Positions 60,129 to 64,000 of a stretch of DNA of 64,000 nt are shown in pieces (the first letter of the stretch is position 1; every line of letters begins with the position of its first letter). The position numbers and the translations under genes were made by a program. The notes below the pieces were generated by a model, which saw nothing but the letters and a program-made list of their open reading frames with translations, made no database searches and was not told the DNA's origin. Origin of the DNA: Flavobacteria bacterium RIFCSPLOWO2_12_FULL_35_11 (GTDB lineage Bacteria; Bacteroidota; Bacteroidia; Flavobacteriales; Flavobacteriaceae); the NCBI GenBank assembly GCA_001800975.1, contig MGWK01000026.1, forward strand, positions 62,001-126,000. The letters run 5' to 3'.

Positions 60129-62396
60129 CTAAGCTTTAATTTGATCTTTTTTAAATTTTTCGAATTTATTTTCTGTTTTTTTAGGCCAGCTATTGTTGTT
60201 TAAATTCACATCAGCAGTTTGCTCATCAGGGTCAACAGTGATTTTTGTGATTGCCTTGCTAGATGGAAAAACTTTGGTGACTTCATTGTCATTATTTCTC
60301 CAAATTTCGGCCGGATATAGTTTGCGTTCTTTTGTTCCGTCTTCGAATTCAAATTCAACAATAATTGGCATTACCAAATCTCCCGGTTTTTCAAAAACCA
60401 ATTCATAAAAATATTTAGGAGCTTTTAATGCCGCTTTTTCTTCGGCAGAAAAATTCGTATTGATATAATCACTTAACAAATTATAATCTTCCGGTTTTTT
60501 CGATTTTAAATCATTTTTAAATTCGGGGCTGTCTTCAGAAACCAAATAAAGCGCAGGCGGCAATTTATCAATGGTGATACCATAACGTTTTGCCATATTT
60601 TCGGCACGTTCGGTTGGCTTGTCTGTCACATAATATTTTTTAATTTCTTTGATGCCAATATCATTGGCGCCGGTTGTATAGAACCAGCCTCTCCAAAACC
60701 AGTCTAAATCCACTGCTGAAGCATCTTCCATCGTCCTGAAAAAATCGGCGGGCGTTGGGTGCTTAAATTTCCAGCGTTCGGCATAAGTTTTAAAAGCATG
60801 GTTAAATAATTCGTGCCCCATAACGGTTTCTCTCAAAATAAATAAACCGGCGGCAGGTTTTCCATAGGCATTAGACCCAAAGTCGGTCAAATCTTCTCCT
60901 TGCGACATAATTGGCTCTAAGCCGCTTTGGTCACCAGACATATATCTTACGATATTTTTCGGATGGTCCGTTAAAGGAAAAAGTATAGGGTCGTATTTAT
61001 ATTCTGCATAAATCTCCACAAATGAATTGATGCCTTCATCCATCCAAGTCCACATACGCTCATCAGAATTCACAATCATAGGGAAAAAATTATGGCCAAC
61101 TTCGTGTGTGATAACGCCAATCATTCCCTTTTTTGTTCTGTCGGTATATTTTCCGTCTTTATCTGGTCTTCCGCCGTTCCAGCAAATCATTGGGTATTCC
61201 ATTCCCTGGCGTTCAGCATTGATAGAGGTTGCGTGCGGATAAGGATAATCAAAAGTGAATTCGGAATATACTTTTAAGGTGTTTGCAACGGCTCTTGTTG
61301 AATGCTCTTCCCAAAGCGGATTTCCTTCATTTGGATATAAAGAATAGGCCATCACGGTTTTTCCGTTAAGATTCACGGCCATGGCATCCCATATTAATTT
61401 TCTTGAAGAAGCAAACGCAAAATCCCGTACGTTTTCTGCATAAAAATGCCAGTTTTTTGTTTCTTTGGATCTGCCTTTTTCAGCTGCTAAAGCTTCTTCG
61501 GGAGTTACGATAAAAACCGGATTTTCAAAGGCATTTTTTGAATCTTCATATCTTTTATTTTGGGCCGAAGTAAAAACATCTTTGGGATTTTGGAGCACGC
61601 CTGTTGCATTTAAAATATGATCTTTTGGCGTGGTTATGGTAACATCATAATTTCCAAATTCCAAAGCAAACTCGCTTCGTCCCAAAAACTGCAAGTTTTG
61701 CCATCCTTCTACATTATTGTACACGGCCAAACGCGGAAAAAATTGCGCAATCACATATAAATTATTTCCGTCGGGGAAAGGTTCATAGCCGGAACGGCCA
61801 CGATCAGCGATATAATCGTTAACGTTGTACCACCATTTTATTTTAAAGACATATTTTTCACCAGAAGCCAATGGTTTTGGTAAATTGATACGCATCATTG
61901 TTTTGTTAATCATATAGCTCACCTCTTTTCCGTTAACATCTTTTATAAATTCAATGTTAAATCCGCCTTGAAAAGGTTTTCCCATAAAGGTTTTTGCAAA
62001 TTTGGAAGGTGAATACATCACATCAGGTCCGCCACCACTAATTTCAGGGGTGTTAGAATCCGGAGCACGCATATTTTGATCTAATTGTAGCCATAAATAC
62101 TCTAAATTATCTTTGGAATTGTTATGATAAGTCACCGTTTCTTCGCCAAATATTTTTTGATTCTCATCGTCTAAAACAATGTTCATTTTATAATCAACTT
62201 GCTGTTGCGTGTATTCGTGGCCCGATGCGCCCGAAGCTTTGTGCTCGTTGTTAGGCGTAGGCAATTCTTCATTCAATTGCTTGAATTTGCTGGTATTGTA
62301 ATGTGCTTTTTGAGGCGCTGTTTTTTCCTCAACTTCTTGGGCGAAAAATGCCGTGGAGAAAATAGCCAAAATGGCTGCAACTAATAATTTTTTCAT
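60129..62396 (-). CDS. M1 family metallopeptidase (paralog 2)
   Basis: GVITHEVGHNFFPMIVNSDERMWTWMDEGINSF; highly similar to 57812-60067. Confidence 0.94.
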   Translation of the reverse strand: MKKLLVAAILAIFSTAFFAQEVEEKTAPQKAHYNTSKFKQLNEELPTPNNEHKASGASGHEYTQQQVDYKMNIVLDDENQKIFGEETVTYHNNSKDNLEYLWLQLDQNMRAPDSNTPEISGGGPDVMYSPSKFAKTFMGKPFQGGFNIEFIKDVNGKEVSYMINKTMMRINLPKPLASGEKYVFKIKWWYNVNDYIADRGRSGYEPFPDGNNLYVIAQFFPRLAVYNNVEGWQNLQFLGRSEFALEFGNYDVTITTPKDHILNATGVLQNPKDVFTSAQNKRYEDSKNAFENPVFIVTPEEALAAEKGRSKETKNWHFYAENVRDFAFASSRKLIWDAMAVNLNGKTVMAYSLYPNEGNPLWEEHSTRAVANTLKVYSEFTFDYPYPHATSINAERQGMEYPMICWNGGRPDKDGKYTDRTKKGMIGVITHEVGHNFFPMIVNSDERMWTWMDEGINSFVEIYAEYKYDPILFPLTDHPKNIVRYMSGDQSGLEPIMSQGEDLTDFGSNAYGKPAAGLFILRETVMGHELFNHAFKTYAERWKFKHPTPADFFRTMEDASAVDLDWFWRGWFYTTGANDIGIKEIKKYYVTDKPTERAENMAKRYGITIDKLPPALYLVSEDSPEFKNDLKSKKPEDYNLLSDYINTNFSAEEKAALKAPKYFYELVFEKPGDLVMPIIVEFEFEDGTKERKLYPAEIWRNNDNEVTKVFPSSKAITKITVDPDEQTADVNLNNNSWPKKTENKFEKFKKDQIKA

Positions 62397-62462
62397 TTTA
62401 AAGATTTTGGTTTTTTAGTTGGTACAATTTAATTATTTTTTAATAATACTTTGCAATTACCA

Positions 62463-62960
62463 TTAAAATTTTAATAAACTTTTATCATTTGATTTGTTTA
62501 GGTAAAAAGTTTTATTGAAATCTTTCACTTTTATTTTAACAATATTTTTCTGATTGTCAAACTCATTTATCAAAATGTTATTGGTGACTTCAATAGATTT
62601 AAGCTCTTTGATATTGTTTATTTCTAAGTAAAATCTTACAATATCGCCGTCATATTCTTTACCAATAAATTTATAAGGCTGATTTTTGCCATTAACCGAG
62701 ATTACTAAGTGTTCATTCAGGTATTTTTTATAGTGGTCATCTATATTTCCAACTTCTGTTTTGCTTCCCAAATTTAATCGTTTTCCGCTATTTTTATTGA
62801 GTGTAAATTCAAGATCCTCAATAAAAACACCTAAAGTAATTTGGATTGATTGCTTTTCTTTTAGGTATTCAATTTCGCATAAACTCACATAATACTTGTG
62901 CATTGTAAAAGCAAACAAGGGAAGTACCAATAAAATGACAATAATTTTTTTTAATTGCAT
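62463..62960 (-). CDS. DUF6702-like secreted protein
   Basis: HKYYVSLCEIEYLKEKQSIQITLGVFIEDLEFTLNK...YLNEHLVISVNGKNQPYKFIGKEYDGDIVRFYLEI. Confidence 0.75.
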   Translation of the reverse strand: MQLKKIIVILLVLPLFAFTMHKYYVSLCEIEYLKEKQSIQITLGVFIEDLEFTLNKNSGKRLNLGSKTEVGNIDDHYKKYLNEHLVISVNGKNQPYKFIGKEYDGDIVRFYLEINNIKELKSIEVTNNILINEFDNQKNIVKIKVKDFNKTFYLNKSNDKSLLKF

Positions 62961-63031
62961 AAAGGGTTAAATATTATGGCTAATAAACAAAAAGTATTCC
63001 AAAAAAGAGTGATTATGGTTACATAAATATA

Positions 63032-63799
63032 TTAATTTTTAAGGGCGTTGTATGCTGTGCTTTCTTCCCGCAGAATTTGAATGACCTCCAATAAATTGTT
63101 CTTATAAAATGCTGCAATAATATCCCTGTCTTCACAATAGGCCAAAAAGTGATCGATTTTTTCTTCTGGAATATGCAGTTTGTCTGTAAAATAAGCCAAT
63201 CCCAATTGCTTCCTGATATTTGAAGGGAATTGTTTTTTACGGGAAATTTCCCTTTTTAATCTTTGTTCCGCTTCATAACGTGCATCAGGGATTGGCACAC
63301 CTCCTGATGCAGGAGGAAAAAAACCAACATAGGGCGCTTTTTTTGAACCATGTAAATCGGGCGGCAAAATCTTTTTTAAATCGCCCGGCTTTAAAAAAAA
63401 TGTATGTTTTCTCACCGTGTCTTTTGGCACTTTTTTGATGTCGTAATTTAAATTTCCGGTTAAACCTTCTATGAAAATTTCAGCCAATTCATTTACCGTT
63501 GGAATTAATTCAACCAAAATTCTTTTATATTTTAGGAAGTTTCCGGTCATTTTAATTTTTTTTCTTTCGTATTCAATAGAGGAAAAAAGCAAGGTATCAT
63601 TTAAGGAAACCATCATTTCAAATTCACCGCTATCATTGCTCACGGTTCCCAATTTGGTATTTAGGTTAACGATATGCACATTGCCAACTGAATTGTTGGA
63701 ACTGATTATTTTTCCTGAAATGAGCGCATATTTCTCCTGTGAAAAGCAGTTCATAGCAAAAAAAACAAGCATTAAGAAGCAGGTTAGTTTTCTTTTCAT
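63032..63799 (-). CDS. Carboxypeptidase-like regulatory domain protein
   Basis: MKRKLTCFLMLVFFAMNCFSQEKYALISGKIISSNNSVGNVHIVNLNTKLGTVSNDSGEFEMMVSLNDTLLFSSIEY. Confidence 0.85.
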   Translation of the reverse strand: MKRKLTCFLMLVFFAMNCFSQEKYALISGKIISSNNSVGNVHIVNLNTKLGTVSNDSGEFEMMVSLNDTLLFSSIEYERKKIKMTGNFLKYKRILVELIPTVNELAEIFIEGLTGNLNYDIKKVPKDTVRKHTFFLKPGDLKKILPPDLHGSKKAPYVGFFPPASGGVPIPDARYEAEQRLKREISRKKQFPSNIRKQLGLAYFTDKLHIPEEKIDHFLAYCEDRDIIAAFYKNNLLEVIQILREESTAYNALKN

Positions 63800-63897
63800 T
63801 AAGTCAAAGTTCGGCAAAGAAAATTTATAAAAATTGCGAACTATAATAAACTTTTGTTAAGATTGAAAATTTGTACATTTGGTGAAACTTTGTTGAA

Positions 63898-63999
63898 ATG
63901 AAACGAGCATTACAAATTTTGACATAAAAAGGAATGATTAATGGCGAACCTGCCTTGCCGGCCAGGCAGCAGCTGTTACCGCTAAAAAATAAAATTTAA
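63898..63999 (+). repeat. Second copy of the 23934-24017 leader element, carrying an internal stop and an inserted palindrome
   Basis: atgaaacgagcattacaaattttgaca taa aaaggaatgattaatggcgaa[cctgccttgccggccaggcag]cagctgttaccgctaaaaaataaaatttaa. Confidence 0.85.
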
Positions 64000-64000
64000 A

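Overview
The window is chromosomal DNA from an AT-rich member of the Bacteroidota, most likely Flavobacteriaceae. Evidence: SusC/FecR/ECF-sigma cluster, GldFG, TTTG-N19-TAnnTTTG promoters, CrtZ and lycopene-cyclase-domain carotenoid genes. From left to right it holds: the 5' part of a SusC-type TonB receptor with its FecR anti-sigma and ECF sigma genes; a 1.7 kb gene-poor stretch with a tandem ~163 bp repeat that looks like a duplicated small RNA; an MFS transporter, J-domain/KTSC, NlpC/P60 and small membrane proteins; a formate dehydrogenase locus (fdhD, alpha, fused NuoE/F-like beta); housekeeping genes including ggt, acpH, dnaN, PhoH, purC, yidC, pyrG, rpmH and carB; gldG/gldF; a carotenoid operon (CarH-like MerR regulator, crtI, crtB, a broken ORF, crtZ, lycopene cyclase, photolyase); pyruvate:ferredoxin oxidoreductase; and two tandem M1 peptidases. 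The observations I rate highest are: (1) a ~2.02 kb two-gene cassette (histidine-kinase-like plus membrane-anchored receiver) inserted exactly at the 3' end of dnaN and flanked by a 55 bp duplicated, synonymously diverged dnaN terminus; (2) a shared inverted-repeat operator with identical 14 nt spacing at both the CarH-like regulator and crtI promoters; (3) a short conserved leader ORF present twice, 40 kb apart; (4) tandem sRNA-like repeats. Several small ORFs under 60 aa, absent from the supplied track, were also found (rpmH, a 34 aa symporter-linked TM protein, a 47 aa coiled-coil/TM protein, a 43 aa TM peptide). All calls come from reading the sequence; no database search was run.
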